DNA from: Acidobacteriota bacterium
GTDB taxonomy: Bacteria; Acidobacteriota; Holophagae; Holophagales; Holophagaceae
Assembly: GCA_005788175.1 (NCBI GenBank)
Contig: SXYX01000012.1
Location: 62,001-126,000, forward strand
Direction of reading: 5' to 3'
DNA length: 64,000 bases
Shown here: in pieces, positions 18,820-28,623 of the stretch
How positions within the stretch are numbered: the stretch's first letter is position 1
How the letters are laid out: every line of letters begins with the position of its first letter
The notes under the pieces: model-generated
Databases searched by the model: none
Seen by the model: the letters and a program-made list of their open reading frames with translations, nothing else
What the model was told of the DNA's origin: nothing
Program-made: the position numbers and the translations under genes

Positions 18820-18848
18820 TTGACCCAAATCGAACACTACGTTGATAA
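18820..18848 (+). promoter_or_regulatory. Putative sigma-70-type promoter of valS
   Basis: TTGACC at 18820-18825 and GATAAA at 18844-18849 are separated by 18 bases. The -35 is good (5 of 6) and the -10 moderate. It would give a leader of about 40 bases before the ATG of valS at 18895. The assignment rests on sequence match only. Confidence 0.4.
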
Positions 18849-18894
18849 ATCAATTGGGTGCCCCCGAAATGTGGCGGTGTAAGATTAAATTACG

Positions 18895-21495
18895 ATGGAT
18901 AAAACATACGAGTTCCAAGCTGCTCAGACCAAATGGTATGAACAATGGGAAAAAGAGGGTGTTTTTGAGGGAAAGCCTTACTCAAAGAAAAAACCTTTTT
19001 CTATGTCTCTACCTCCTCCCAACATCACGGGCAATCTCCATATGGGCCATGCGCTTTGTTACACCCTTCCCGACGTTCTTGCACGCACAAAGCGAGCCCA
19101 AGGCTTCGATGTTTGCTGGGTACCCGGCGTAGACCACGCGGGAATCGCGGCACAAATCATCGTGGAGCGACAACTTAAAGAAGAAGGAACCGATCGTCAT
19201 CAATTAGGTAGAGAAGCCTTCTTGAAGCGTATTTGGGATTGGAAACACAAAAATCAAAATGACATCGAGAACCAAATGAGGCGCCTGGGAGCTAGCGTTG
19301 ATTGGTCTCGTAAACGCTTCACCATGGATGATTCTTTAAATGCCGCAGTCCGAAAAGTATTTGTTGAAGCTCATCAACAAGGGCGCATTTATCGCGGTCC
19401 GCGAATGATCCAATGGGATCCTGTTAGTCAAACAGCTCTTTCAGATCTTGAAGTTAAACATACTGAGCGACAAGGCAAGTTGTGGCATCTTCGCTATCCC
19501 CTCGCAGACGATTCAGGGTCAATCGTGGTGACAACGACGCGTCCTGAGACCCTTTTGGGTGACACTGCTGTTGCGGTTAATCCTGATGATGATCGGTATC
19601 GATCCCTCGTCGGCAAACAGATTCGTCAACCCATCACTGGCCGACTGATCCCTATCGTAGCGGATGCATTTGTCGATCCTGCTTTTGGAACTGGGTGTGT
19701 CAAAGTCACGCCGGCTCATGATCCTAATGATCATGCAGCGGGACTCCGGCTTCATCTAGATTCAATTACTGTTATAGGCTTCGACGCAAAAATGACCGAA
19801 GCCGCTGGGTCTTATCGAGGCCTTGACCGATTTGTCTGTAGGAAAAAGATTCTAGAGGATCTTGAGGCGGTTGGTTGTCTCGTCAAAATCGAAGATCATA
19901 CTTCCCAAGTAGCGATTTCGGAACGCAGTGGCGCCGTTCTAGAGCCTCTTGTTTCGGACCAATGGTTTATAAAGATGAATGAGGGTGCGCAACAAGCACT
20001 TGAAGTGGTCCGTCAAGGAAAGATTAAATTCACACCTGATCATCATGTAGCTGTATGGGAACACTGGCTAACAAATATTCAAGATTGGTGTATTTCAAGA
20101 CAACTGGTTTGGGGACACCAAATCCCTGCTTGGTATTGTCAAGACTGTGGCCATATCAATGTCGCCCTTGAAGCCCCTTCCAACTGCTCTCAATGTTCAT
20201 CTACCAAATTGAAACAAGATCCAGACACCCTAGACACATGGTTTAGCTCCGCCCTCTGGCCTTTTAGTATTTTGGGGTGGCCCGAAGAGACTGGGGATCT
20301 CAAGCGCTACTACCCGAATGACGTCATGTGTACAAGTTACGACATTATTTTCTTTTGGGTTGCCCGAATGGTCATGAGTGGTCTTACGTGGACAGATAAT
20401 ATTCCATTTAAGGAGGTCTATTTTAATTCATTGGTTCGCGATCAGTCTGGACAAAAAATGTCTAAAAGCAAAGGCAACGTAATTGATCCTCTTGAGGTGA
20501 TGGATGAGTACGGAACGGATGCGCTTCGTTTTACATTAATTTCTATGTCTGCTCCGGGTACGGATATTGCTCTATCAAAAGTAAAACTAGAGACTTCTCG
20601 TAATTTCTGTACCAAACTATGGAACGCGGCACGATTCGTTCATCTGAATGTAGATCCTGGTATTACCCTCGATTCCCCAATAATTCTCGGAGAAGCGGAT
20701 CATTGGATGGCCTCAAGACTTCATGAGGTTTCTTCCAAGGTTTCTGAGGCCCTTGCCCATTATCGATTCCACGATGCTGCGGATCAGCTTTACCATCTGA
20801 TCTACGATGACTTTTGTGGTACTTACATTGAACTGGTAAAAGTCCAACTACTACAAGGCAGTAGTGAACAAAAGGCTGTCATTCTTAATTACCTCGATAT
20901 CATCCTTCGCCTGCTTCATCCCATGGTTCCTTTCCTGACAGAAGAGATTCACGCATGGGTCATCAAAGGTCGCCTTGCCTCTTCAGAACCCAACTTGCTC
21001 GGGCAGCGTTCATGGCCTTCCGAACATTTGCTCCTTAAGAAATCACATCCTTCTTCTAGAATTCCAGAATTCCAAGAAGTTCTTTCAGCAATTTTAAGAT
21101 TGAAAGCCGAGCAAGGAATTGACCCAGGTAAGCGCATCAAAGCTTACGCTACTTTGGTACTAGTTAAAGATTTTGAGGAGCCGCTTAAGAGTCTAGGAAA
21201 ATTAGAGAGCATTACCTTTGAAAATCAGATTGAATTCTCAAGTAAGCTCTCTATAGCAATTGTTGGGCGAGGGAAAATAGCTATCGAATTAGACCAAGCA
21301 CCTACCCAAAAGGATCCAGCCCTCCTGACCAAAGAACATGACAAGCTTTCTGAAGAAATCAATGTTCTTTCAAAGCGTCTAGCGAATAAAAACTTCGTTT
21401 CTAAAGCCCCCGCCGAAGCTTTGGCGAAAGTTCAACAAGATTTGAAGGATAAAGAGTCTCGTTTAGATCAACTTAAGGATCTGATGCGTCCCTGA
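18895..21495 (+). CDS. valS: Valine-tRNA ligase
   Basis: An 866-residue class I synthetase. HIGH signature is PPNITGNLHMGHAL (HMGH at residues 49-52), and KMSKS occurs as GQKMSKSKGNV (about 521-525). The CP1 editing domain lies between, with the conserved TTRPETLLGDTAVAVNP and VTPAHDPNDHAAG blocks, and the zinc-like CxxC...CxxC in WYCQDCGHIN ... NCSQCSS. The C-terminal ~70 residues form the coiled-coil arm typical of ValRS (LLTKEHDKLSEEINVLSKRLA). It charges tRNA-Val, which includes the unusual tRNA at 28506-28580. Its own promoter is proposed upstream. Confidence 0.97.
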   Translation: MDKTYEFQAAQTKWYEQWEKEGVFEGKPYSKKKPFSMSLPPPNITGNLHMGHALCYTLPDVLARTKRAQGFDVCWVPGVDHAGIAAQIIVERQLKEEGTDRHQLGREAFLKRIWDWKHKNQNDIENQMRRLGASVDWSRKRFTMDDSLNAAVRKVFVEAHQQGRIYRGPRMIQWDPVSQTALSDLEVKHTERQGKLWHLRYPLADDSGSIVVTTTRPETLLGDTAVAVNPDDDRYRSLVGKQIRQPITGRLIPIVADAFVDPAFGTGCVKVTPAHDPNDHAAGLRLHLDSITVIGFDAKMTEAAGSYRGLDRFVCRKKILEDLEAVGCLVKIEDHTSQVAISERSGAVLEPLVSDQWFIKMNEGAQQALEVVRQGKIKFTPDHHVAVWEHWLTNIQDWCISRQLVWGHQIPAWYCQDCGHINVALEAPSNCSQCSSTKLKQDPDTLDTWFSSALWPFSILGWPEETGDLKRYYPNDVMCTSYDIIFFWVARMVMSGLTWTDNIPFKEVYFNSLVRDQSGQKMSKSKGNVIDPLEVMDEYGTDALRFTLISMSAPGTDIALSKVKLETSRNFCTKLWNAARFVHLNVDPGITLDSPIILGEADHWMASRLHEVSSKVSEALAHYRFHDAADQLYHLIYDDFCGTYIELVKVQLLQGSSEQKAVILNYLDIILRLLHPMVPFLTEEIHAWVIKGRLASSEPNLLGQRSWPSEHLLLKKSHPSSRIPEFQEVLSAILRLKAEQGIDPGKRIKAYATLVLVKDFEEPLKSLGKLESITFENQIEFSSKLSIAIVGRGKIAIELDQAPTQKDPALLTKEHDKLSEEINVLSKRLANKNFVSKAPAEALAKVQQDLKDKESRLDQLKDLMRP

Positions 21496-21527
21496 TGATA
21501 AATTGAAGAAGTTGGAGTACCCTAATC

Positions 21528-22097
21528 GTGGATATTGAACAATTCCTGAATTCTGTTAAATCATTGGGGTGGCAAGGCACCTCTCTTTGGTTTGTTCTTT
21601 TAGGACAGATCATTCTTTGGGTGGGGCTTTTAAGATTACATCTAAGGATTAATTTAGAGAATCCAAACTGGGAAGAATGTGTTGGTAAAATTCGTTCAGC
21701 TTTTTTGCGAAAAATCAACGGAGAGGAAGAAATTGCAGAACTCAAGATTCATCGCTATGCACCCTCGGTAGATCAACTCATTGAGTTAAATTTTCGAGAA
21801 CAAAATCTTGATGTCTCAAGTCGTCATTTACTCCTAAAGTGGAAAGTGAAAGAATGTATTCGTCCCTATTGGATTACATGGGGCTATCTTGTGATCGGAT
21901 TTGGGGTAGTTATTTGGTTCATGTACGGTATTCAAAAAGATATTCCATTCGAGAAAATTGCTAGGACTCCAGTTGACCCTAGAATTCTTTGGGTTTGGCT
22001 TGGAGTCTCAATGATGCAAGCCTGGAGACTTGTGGGCCTCGAGGGTAATTTAGAGCGTGTCAATCGCAGCCTACTCTTTCCACGTATACACGAATAA
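21528..22097 (+). CDS. Hypothetical membrane protein
   Basis: A 189-residue protein I do not recognise, starting at a GTG (GGAG lies about ten bases upstream). Hydrophobic segments occur at about residues 19-36, 119-139 and 152-168. Between the first two lies a long soluble loop rich in charged residues (NPNWEECVGKIRSAFLRKINGEEEIAELKIHRYA). It starts 33 bases after valS and ends about 100 bases before glmS, so it is probably co-transcribed with valS. No catalytic motif is seen. Confidence 0.75.
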   Translation: MDIEQFLNSVKSLGWQGTSLWFVLLGQIILWVGLLRLHLRINLENPNWEECVGKIRSAFLRKINGEEEIAELKIHRYAPSVDQLIELNFREQNLDVSSRHLLLKWKVKECIRPYWITWGYLVIGFGVVIWFMYGIQKDIPFEKIARTPVDPRILWVWLGVSMMQAWRLVGLEGNLERVNRSLLFPRIHE

Positions 22098-22196
22098 CCT
22101 CAGACACGATAAGTGCTTGCCACAATGTGTGGTATCGACGCCACGGAGGTAAGAAATGAGGACTAGGAGAGGATAAGTTCTGAGGTAAATAACATT

Positions 22197-24026
22197 ATGT
22201 GCGGCATTGTTGGATATATAGGATACCGAAAAAGTTCTTCCATACTTCTCGAAGGGCTCCAGAGTCTTGAGTATCGGGGTTATGACAGCGCCGGAATTGC
22301 ACTAATTCATAACGGCTCCTTCGATTTAATCCGTGCGAGTGGAAAATTAGCTAACCTTACAGCAAAAATTGATCTCCAACATAACGCTCAAATTGGCATT
22401 GGCCATACACGTTGGGCTACTCATGGTCGACCCTCAGAAGAAAATGCACACCCTCACCTGAGTAAAAATAGCAAAGTAGTCGCTGTTCATAATGGAATCT
22501 TCGAAAATTTTCTTGAACTCAGATCTCAATTAATTTCTGAGGGCTTTCAATTCAAATCTGAGACCGATACAGAGTGTTTTCCTCACCTCGTAGAAAGATC
22601 AATGGGCAAAGGGCTATCTTTCAAAGATGCTTTCTCGGAAGCTCTCAGTTTTGTTGAAGGTATTTACGCCATTGCTTGCATGAATGCTGATGACCCAGAA
22701 CACATATTTGTCGCTCGTAATGGTCCCCCTCTGGCTATCGGAATTGGTAAAAATGAGATATTTATTGCTTCTGATGCTATTCCGCTCCTCAAACATACCC
22801 AAAGGATCATTTTTCTCGAAGATGGAGATTGGGCTGAGATTTCTAAAGAGGATGTTCGTATCTATACATCCGATAAAAAAGAGATACAACGCCCTATTCA
22901 AGATATTAAGTACGATCCTCAATCTATTGAGAAAATTGGATTCAACCATTACATGCAAAAAGAGATTTTTGAGCAACCCCAAGCCGTTGCAAATACTTTA
23001 TACAATCGTCTTCCTATTGGTTATGAAGAGGTATCTCTCGATTTAAATATTCCAAACGAGGTTTTGAAAAAAATTGAGCGCATTCTAATTGTTGCATGTG
23101 GTACAAGTTGGCATGCAGGGCTCATTGGTAAGTTCTATTTGGAAACCTTTTCGAGAATTCCAGTCGAAGTCGATTACGCTTCAGAATTTCGGTATCGTGA
23201 TGCAGTTGTGGGTCCTCACACCTTAGCCATTGGAATTACGCAAAGCGGCGAAACAGCCGATACTCTCGCAGCCCTCAAAGAATTGAAGCGATTAGGCGCA
23301 ACCACGTTGGCGGTCTGTAATATGCAAGGCTCGTCGGTCACGCGACTTACTGATGCGACCCTACTAACTCATGCAGGGCCCGAAATTGGTGTTGCGTCTA
23401 CCAAAGCATTTACTACCCAACTCATCGCACTCATCTTATTAGCTTTGAAATTAGGAGATATCAAGAGAGCACTTCCCGTTGACAAGCGAAATGAACTTCT
23501 ACAAGGGCTTCGCGAATTACCTTCTCACTTAGAACAAGCTCTGCAAATAGAAGCAGAGGTTAAAAAATGGGCAGCCGAATGGTATACCTCTAGAGACTTT
23601 CTTTACCTAGGTCGCGGACCCCTCTATCCCATCGCCTTAGAGGGAGCTTTAAAACTCAAAGAAATTTCTTATATCCATGCTGAAGGATATCCGGCTGGCG
23701 AGATGAAACATGGTCCAATTGCTCTGATTGATTCACGGTTGCCTATCATCGCCTTATTACCCCAAGATGCCCACCATGCTAAAACCGCATCTAATCTCCA
23801 GGAAGCTGCAGCTCGAGGCGGTCAGATTCTCGCCCTCGTTACTAAGGGAGATACAACGCTTCAGGCTATTGCCAAAGATACCCTTGAATTACCCGAGACC
23901 CATCCATGGTTAACGCCAGTTGTCTTCATGATTCCCTTACAATTATTGGCTTACCATATTGCTTTACTCCGAAAATGCGACGTCGACCAGCCGAGAAATC
24001 TGGCTAAAAGTGTCACGGTGGAATAA
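22197..24026 (+). CDS. glmS: Glutamine-fructose-6-phosphate aminotransferase (isomerizing)
   Basis: A 609-residue enzyme, the normal length. It opens MCGIVGYIG, where Cys2 is the glutaminase nucleophile, followed by the class II amidotransferase blocks RGYDSAGIA, HTRWATHG and AVHNGIFEN. Two SIS domains follow (CGTSWHAGLIGKFY and the IAITQSGETADTLAAL-type block), and the C-terminus ends CDVDQPRNLAKSVTVE, the conserved tail. It makes glucosamine-6-phosphate, the first committed step towards UDP-GlcNAc for peptidoglycan and lipid A. A GAGG site is 12-14 bases upstream of the ATG. No glmS ribozyme is recognisable in the 99-base upstream gap. Confidence 0.97.
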   Translation: MCGIVGYIGYRKSSSILLEGLQSLEYRGYDSAGIALIHNGSFDLIRASGKLANLTAKIDLQHNAQIGIGHTRWATHGRPSEENAHPHLSKNSKVVAVHNGIFENFLELRSQLISEGFQFKSETDTECFPHLVERSMGKGLSFKDAFSEALSFVEGIYAIACMNADDPEHIFVARNGPPLAIGIGKNEIFIASDAIPLLKHTQRIIFLEDGDWAEISKEDVRIYTSDKKEIQRPIQDIKYDPQSIEKIGFNHYMQKEIFEQPQAVANTLYNRLPIGYEEVSLDLNIPNEVLKKIERILIVACGTSWHAGLIGKFYLETFSRIPVEVDYASEFRYRDAVVGPHTLAIGITQSGETADTLAALKELKRLGATTLAVCNMQGSSVTRLTDATLLTHAGPEIGVASTKAFTTQLIALILLALKLGDIKRALPVDKRNELLQGLRELPSHLEQALQIEAEVKKWAAEWYTSRDFLYLGRGPLYPIALEGALKLKEISYIHAEGYPAGEMKHGPIALIDSRLPIIALLPQDAHHAKTASNLQEAAARGGQILALVTKGDTTLQAIAKDTLELPETHPWLTPVVFMIPLQLLAYHIALLRKCDVDQPRNLAKSVTVE

Positions 24027-24043
24027 GAATTTAGTGGACTAAA

Positions 24044-26431
24044 TTACTTCCCTGACTTTGATAGCAAGGTCCAAGTATCTACTACACTATCAGGATTCAA
24101 AGAAATAGATGAAATGCCTTTATCCATCAACCACTTTGCGAAATCCGGATGATCAGAGGGACCTTGACCACATATACCGATGTACTTTCCTTTTGCTCGA
24201 CAAGTTTGAATGGCCCTATCTACTAAGAATAAAACGGCAGAATCTCTCTCATCAAAATCAATAGCCAGTAATTCCATACCAGAATCACGATCTAAGCCAA
24301 GTGTTAACTGGGTTAGATCGTTTGAACCAATAGAAAAACCTTCAAAATATTCTAAAAATTCCTCGGCTAGTATGGCGTTTGAAGGAATTTCGCACATCAT
24401 GATGACGCGTAAGTTATTCTCACCTCGTTTCAAGCCATACTGCCCGAGAAGACCCATGACCTTCTCGGCTTGTTTTAAGGTACGCACAAAAGGAATCATG
24501 ATTTCAACATTGGTTAGCCCCATGTTATTACGAACACGTTTGATGGCCTCGCATTCCATAGCGAAGGCTTCCGAAAAATCCTCAGAAATATAACGTGACG
24601 CCCCACGAAATCCGAGCATTGGATTTTCTTCATCGGGTTCATAGCGAGAACCACCAATCAATTTCTTGTACTCATTGGACTTGAAGTCAGACATACGAAC
24701 TATCACAGGTTTAGGGTGAAAGGCTGCAGCAATAGTCGCAATACCCTCGGCCAATTTGTCTACGTAGAATGCTCTAGGACTAGCATGGCCCCGCGCCATA
24801 CTTTCTATTGCTTTTTTCAGATCTAGATCAATATTCGGGTATTCCAAAATAGCATTAGGATGAACACCAATGTTGTTATTGATAATGAATTCTAAGCGAG
24901 CTAATCCGACTCCATCATTCGGGATCTGACAGAAGTCAAAGGCTAACTGAGGGTTACCGACATTCATCATAATTTTGACGGGAATCTCAGGCAAAGCAAC
25001 GCGACTAATTTCAGTCACTTCGGTTTCTAAATTACCATCGTAAATACGACCCTCATCACCCTCTGCACACGAAACGGTCACTACAGCTCCATCTTTGAGC
25101 ACATCAGTTGCATCTCCGCAGCCTACAACGGCAGGAACGCCCAATTCACGTGCAACGATAGCAGCATGACACGTACGTCCACCGCGGTTGGTAACAATTG
25201 CTGCAGCGCGCTTCATCACCGGTTCCCAGTTAGGGTCAGTCATATCGGCTACCAATACATCTCCAGGTTGAACTCGATCCATTTCACTAGCATCTTTAAT
25301 CACGCGAACAGTACCTATCCCAATTTTTTGGCCAATCGCACGACCCGTGGTGAGTACTGTTGCATTACCTTTCAGTTTGTAGCGCATTTCAACCCTACCT
25401 CGTACCTGACTCTTCACGGTTTCTGGGCGAGCTTGCAAAATATAAATCTTGCCGTCAATACCATCCTTGCCCCACTCAATATCCATTGGACGCTGATAAT
25501 GTTTTTCGATGATCAATGCATATTTAGCCAATTCGGATACATCCTCATCAGTTATGGAATAACAATCACGCTGCTCCGTGGGAACATCAATAGTTTTCAC
25601 TCGACCCTTTTCTCCAGGGTCTGCGAATTGCATTTGGATTAATTTTGAGCCTAATCTCCTGCGAACAATAGGATACTTACCTGCTATTAATATTGGTTTG
25701 AATACATAAAATTCATCAGGATTCACAGCGCCTTGAACCACAGTCTCGCCTAAACCATAGCTTGACGTAATGAATACTACATCTGTAAATCCAGATTCAG
25801 TATCTAAGGTGAACATCACACCAGAAGAAGCCTTGTCGGATCGAACCATGCGCTGAATACCTACTGATAATGCAATTTCAGCATGAACAAAACCTTTGTG
25901 GACTCGATAAGAGATAGCACGATCACTATAAAGCGAGGCGAATACCAAACGAATACGATACAAAATATCGTCAATACCTTCCACGTTTAAAAATGATTCT
26001 TGTTGACCCGCAAAAGATGCATCTGGTAAATCTTCAGCTGTTGCCGATGAACGAACAGCGAAAGAGCCTCTACCATCAGCATCTAAGGTTTTAAAAGCTT
26101 GGGATATTTCTAATACAAGACGTTCTTGGAGCGAAGCTTCCTCGACCCAACGACGAATATCCATACCTGCTTGAGCCAAGGCATTCATATCATCTACATT
26201 TAGATTATTTAGACGGTCATTAATGCGTTCAGTCAATTTATTATGCGAAAGAAAATCACGAAATGCTAATGCAGTCGTTGCAAATCCAGTAGGAACTCGA
26301 ACACCAGATTTAGTAAGCTGAGAAATCATTTCCCCTAGTGAAGCATTCTTCCCACCTACTGACTCAACGTCAGACATGCGCAATTTCTCAAAGGGCAAAA
26401 CGTATGCATTTACATCGTTTTCATTGGACAT
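24044..26431 (-). CDS. ppsA: Phosphoenolpyruvate synthase
   Basis: A 795-residue protein, matching PpsA rather than the longer PPDK. N-terminal ATP-grasp domain: [38 protein letters not shown], and later [22 protein letters not shown]. The swivel domain carries the phospho-histidine in [23 protein letters not shown] (around residue 425). The PEP/pyruvate domain ends with the C-terminal active-site cysteine in [11 protein letters not shown]. It converts pyruvate plus ATP to PEP, AMP and phosphate. It is divergently transcribed from ppsR, its regulator. Confidence 0.96.
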   Translation of the reverse strand: MSNENDVNAYVLPFEKLRMSDVESVGGKNASLGEMISQLTKSGVRVPTGFATTALAFRDFLSHNKLTERINDRLNNLNVDDMNALAQAGMDIRRWVEEASLQERLVLEISQAFKTLDADGRGSFAVRSSATAEDLPDASFAGQQESFLNVEGIDDILYRIRLVFASLYSDRAISYRVHKGFVHAEIALSVGIQRMVRSDKASSGVMFTLDTESGFTDVVFITSSYGLGETVVQGAVNPDEFYVFKPILIAGKYPIVRRRLGSKLIQMQFADPGEKGRVKTIDVPTEQRDCYSITDEDVSELAKYALIIEKHYQRPMDIEWGKDGIDGKIYILQARPETVKSQVRGRVEMRYKLKGNATVLTTGRAIGQKIGIGTVRVIKDASEMDRVQPGDVLVADMTDPNWEPVMKRAAAIVTNRGGRTCHAAIVARELGVPAVVGCGDATDVLKDGAVVTVSCAEGDEGRIYDGNLETEVTEISRVALPEIPVKIMMNVGNPQLAFDFCQIPNDGVGLARLEFIINNNIGVHPNAILEYPNIDLDLKKAIESMARGHASPRAFYVDKLAEGIATIAAAFHPKPVIVRMSDFKSNEYKKLIGGSRYEPDEENPMLGFRGASRYISEDFSEAFAMECEAIKRVRNNMGLTNVEIMIPFVRTLKQAEKVMGLLGQYGLKRGENNLRVIMMCEIPSNAILAEEFLEYFEGFSIGSNDLTQLTLGLDRDSGMELLAIDFDERDSAVLFLVDRAIQTCRAKGKYIGICGQGPSDHPDFAKWLMDKGISSISLNPDSVVDTWTLLSKSGK

Positions 26432-26552
26432 AATGACTCTTTAAAGTGATAGTAAGGGGCTGTTAGTATGAAAAACTGGGTCGAACGTAAGATACCTCTG
26501 AGTGAGTAGTTCTATTGTATCCTTTGGAAATAGTCATTTATAAAAAGTCCTT

Positions 26553-27416
26553 ATGAACGCAGAACCTCGAACAGTATTTATTGTGTCTGATGGAACCGGC
26601 ATCACTGCAGAAACGTTTAGTCAATCTATTTTGACTCAGTTTGAATTACCATTTCGGCAAATACGAATGCCCTTCATTGATACGGTTGATAAGGCGCATG
26701 AAGCCGTGAGAGAGATCAATAATTATGGAGAAACATCAGGTCAAGAACCCATCGTATTCACTACCTTAGTCAATACTGAGACTAATGCTATCGTACGAAC
26801 TGCAAATGGTTTGATTATGGATATGTTTCAGAAATTTATTGCTCCGTTAGAGCTGACCTTGGGTATGAAATCTAATCATGAAATAGGAAGTTTTCATCAC
26901 AATACCGATACGCAGGCCTATAAAAATCGTATTGAGGCAATCAATTTCTCCTTAGAGCACGATGATGGACAAACTAATCAAAACTTAGCCGATGCAGATA
27001 TCATCTTACTGGGCGTCTCTAGAAGCGGCAAGACACCAACAAGTCTTTATTTAGCAATGCAATATAGTCTCAAAACTGCAAACTATCCATTGACTCCGGA
27101 TGATTTTGAGAGAAATCAGATTCCTCGAGGATTAATTCCTTTTAAGAAAAAATTATTTGGCTTAACCATTGACCCTATTCGCTTATCAGAAATAAGAAAT
27201 GAGCGAAGGCCTGGTAGTAATTATGCCAAGATAGATAATTGTCGATATGAAGTTAGTGAGGCTGAAGCAATGATGCTTAATAACTCGATATCGTGTTTAT
27301 CAACCACTAATAAATCTATTGAGGAGATTGCAACTACTATCCTGCAAAAGATTAAGCCTGCAAATGAATTGCCGGGTCCTAATGAATCTCCAAAAACTAT
27401 GTTTAATATAAATTAA
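26553..27416 (+). CDS. ppsR: PEP synthase regulatory protein (bifunctional kinase/pyrophosphorylase)
   Basis: A 287-residue protein of the DUF299/PPRP family, starting TVFIVSDGTGITAETFSQSIL, with a P-loop-type GVSRSGKTPTSLYLAMQ near residue 153 and KLFGLTIDPIRLSEIRNERRPGSNYA. It phosphorylates and dephosphorylates a conserved Thr next to the catalytic His of PpsA, so it switches PEP synthase off and on. The close divergent pairing with ppsA (121-base gap) makes PEP synthase the probable target rather than PPDK. The start has no obvious ribosome binding site, suggesting a short or leaderless transcript. Confidence 0.94.
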   Translation: MNAEPRTVFIVSDGTGITAETFSQSILTQFELPFRQIRMPFIDTVDKAHEAVREINNYGETSGQEPIVFTTLVNTETNAIVRTANGLIMDMFQKFIAPLELTLGMKSNHEIGSFHHNTDTQAYKNRIEAINFSLEHDDGQTNQNLADADIILLGVSRSGKTPTSLYLAMQYSLKTANYPLTPDDFERNQIPRGLIPFKKKLFGLTIDPIRLSEIRNERRPGSNYAKIDNCRYEVSEAEAMMLNNSISCLSTTNKSIEEIATTILQKIKPANELPGPNESPKTMFNIN

Positions 27417-27442
27417 TCAATTTTATTGGAGATGAAATACAA

Positions 27443-28462
27443 ATGGACAAAAAAAAATTGACTGAGTATTTGATCTTTGGCCTAATCATTGGAGCTATCT
27501 TTTGGCGATCGAGTGGTCCAACACTTGAAAGTTATTACACATCGAATGAAATGATCAAACAAGGAGGTGTGAAGTACGTAGAGATCACAACGCCTAAAGG
27601 AGATTTCCAAGTTTATACCAAGCGTATTGGAAATAATCCCAGAATCAAGGTTCTTTTACTTCACGGAGGGCCGGGAGGAGATCATCAAGCATTTCTCCCA
27701 TTAGAGGGTTTCCTGCCAAAAGAAGGCATAGAATTTATTTATTACGATCAATTAGGAAGTGGCAAGTCTGATCGACCCAATGATCTCTCGCTTTGGGATC
27801 TGCCTCGCTTTGTCGAGGAAGTTGAGCAGGTACGAATAGCTTTAGGGCTAGATAGTTCCAATTTTTATCTTTTAGGTCACTCTTGGGGTGGGATCTTGGC
27901 GTCGGAATACGCCTTAAAGTATCAAAAGAATCTGAAGGGACTCATTATTTCCAACATGATGATGAGTATCCCAGATTATGTGAAGTATGCCAACGATGTT
28001 CTAGGCCCTAAAATGCCACCAGAGGTTCTTAAACAAATTAAGACTTATGAGGCCCGCAAAGATTTTGAGAATCCGAAATATATGGAGCTGGTGATGGAGT
28101 ATTACTATACGCAACATCTATATCGGGCTCCCCTCAAGGAATGGCCCAACACACTTCTTCGTATTTTTAATGAAATTAATCGCCAAATCTATGTCCATAT
28201 GCAGGGGCCCTCAGAGTTTGGTGTCCCCCCTGAAGCCACACTGTTCAGCTGGGATCGTAAAGTTGATCTTCCTAAGATCACAGTTCCCACACTCGTTATC
28301 GGATCGACATACGACACGATGGATCCCATACATATGGAATGGATATCTAAGCAGGTTCAGATGGGCTTCTATCGGCAGACCAATGGGGGCCATTTGGCCA
28401 TGTGGGATGATCAGAAAGCTTATGCTGATGCATTGATTTGGTATTTAAAACGTTCGCATTAA
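27443..28462 (+). CDS. Alpha/beta hydrolase, proline iminopeptidase (S33) type
   Basis: A 339-residue protein. An N-terminal hydrophobic stretch at about 8-20 (LTEYLIFGLIIGAIFW) is probably a signal anchor, so the enzyme may sit on the periplasmic face. The fold signature is complete: HGGPGGDHQAF (oxyanion region), YYDQLGSGKSDRP, nucleophile elbow LLGHSWGG (about Ser147), and the late Asp/His in YDTMDPIHM and GGHLAMWD. It resembles prolyl iminopeptidases that release N-terminal proline; the exact substrate is uncertain. It follows ppsR after only 26 bases on the same strand. Confidence 0.9.
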   Translation: MDKKKLTEYLIFGLIIGAIFWRSSGPTLESYYTSNEMIKQGGVKYVEITTPKGDFQVYTKRIGNNPRIKVLLLHGGPGGDHQAFLPLEGFLPKEGIEFIYYDQLGSGKSDRPNDLSLWDLPRFVEEVEQVRIALGLDSSNFYLLGHSWGGILASEYALKYQKNLKGLIISNMMMSIPDYVKYANDVLGPKMPPEVLKQIKTYEARKDFENPKYMELVMEYYYTQHLYRAPLKEWPNTLLRIFNEINRQIYVHMQGPSEFGVPPEATLFSWDRKVDLPKITVPTLVIGSTYDTMDPIHMEWISKQVQMGFYRQTNGGHLAMWDDQKAYADALIWYLKRSH

Positions 28463-28505
28463 AAATATCGAAACCACTAGATATCAAAGCGAGTACCAAA
28501 AGGAT

Positions 28506-28580
28506 TGGTTCGCACGGAGGGTCTCGAACCCCCGACCCCTACCATGTCCAGGTAGTGCTCTACCCCTGAGCTACGTGCGA
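28506..28580 (-). tRNA. tRNA-Val (anticodon GAC), G at position 33
   Basis: The minus strand folds into a full cloverleaf with an encoded CCA end. The acceptor stem is 7 bp (UCGCACG with CGUGCGA). The D stem is GCUC/GAGC, the anticodon stem CUACC/GGUAG, and the T stem 5 bp with a UUCGAGA loop. Discriminator is A. The anticodon loop reads UGGACAU, so the anticodon is GAC (valine) and position 33, invariably U in elongator tRNAs, is G. U1-A72 is also unusual. The rest of the anticodon arm matches known tRNA-Val(GAC) closely. The call as tRNA-Val rests on the anticodon plus A73. Functional status with G33 is uncertain. Confidence 0.9.
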
Positions 28581-28623
28581 AAACTCCATCTTATCCTAAA
28601 TACATCATGAGACCAAAAGGCCT

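Noticed and set aside
22098-22196. A glmS ribozyme upstream of glmS
   Set aside because: The gap is only 99 bases and I find no match to the conserved ribozyme core.
24028-24045. AT-rich inverted repeat at the glmS/ppsA junction as terminator
   Set aside because: Only 7-8 A/T-rich pairs with a tiny loop and no T-run; too weak for a terminator and partly inside the ppsA stop.
25166-25642. 158-codon open frame on the plus strand inside ppsA
   Set aside because: It mirrors ppsA codons, has no similarity to a family and no start signal.
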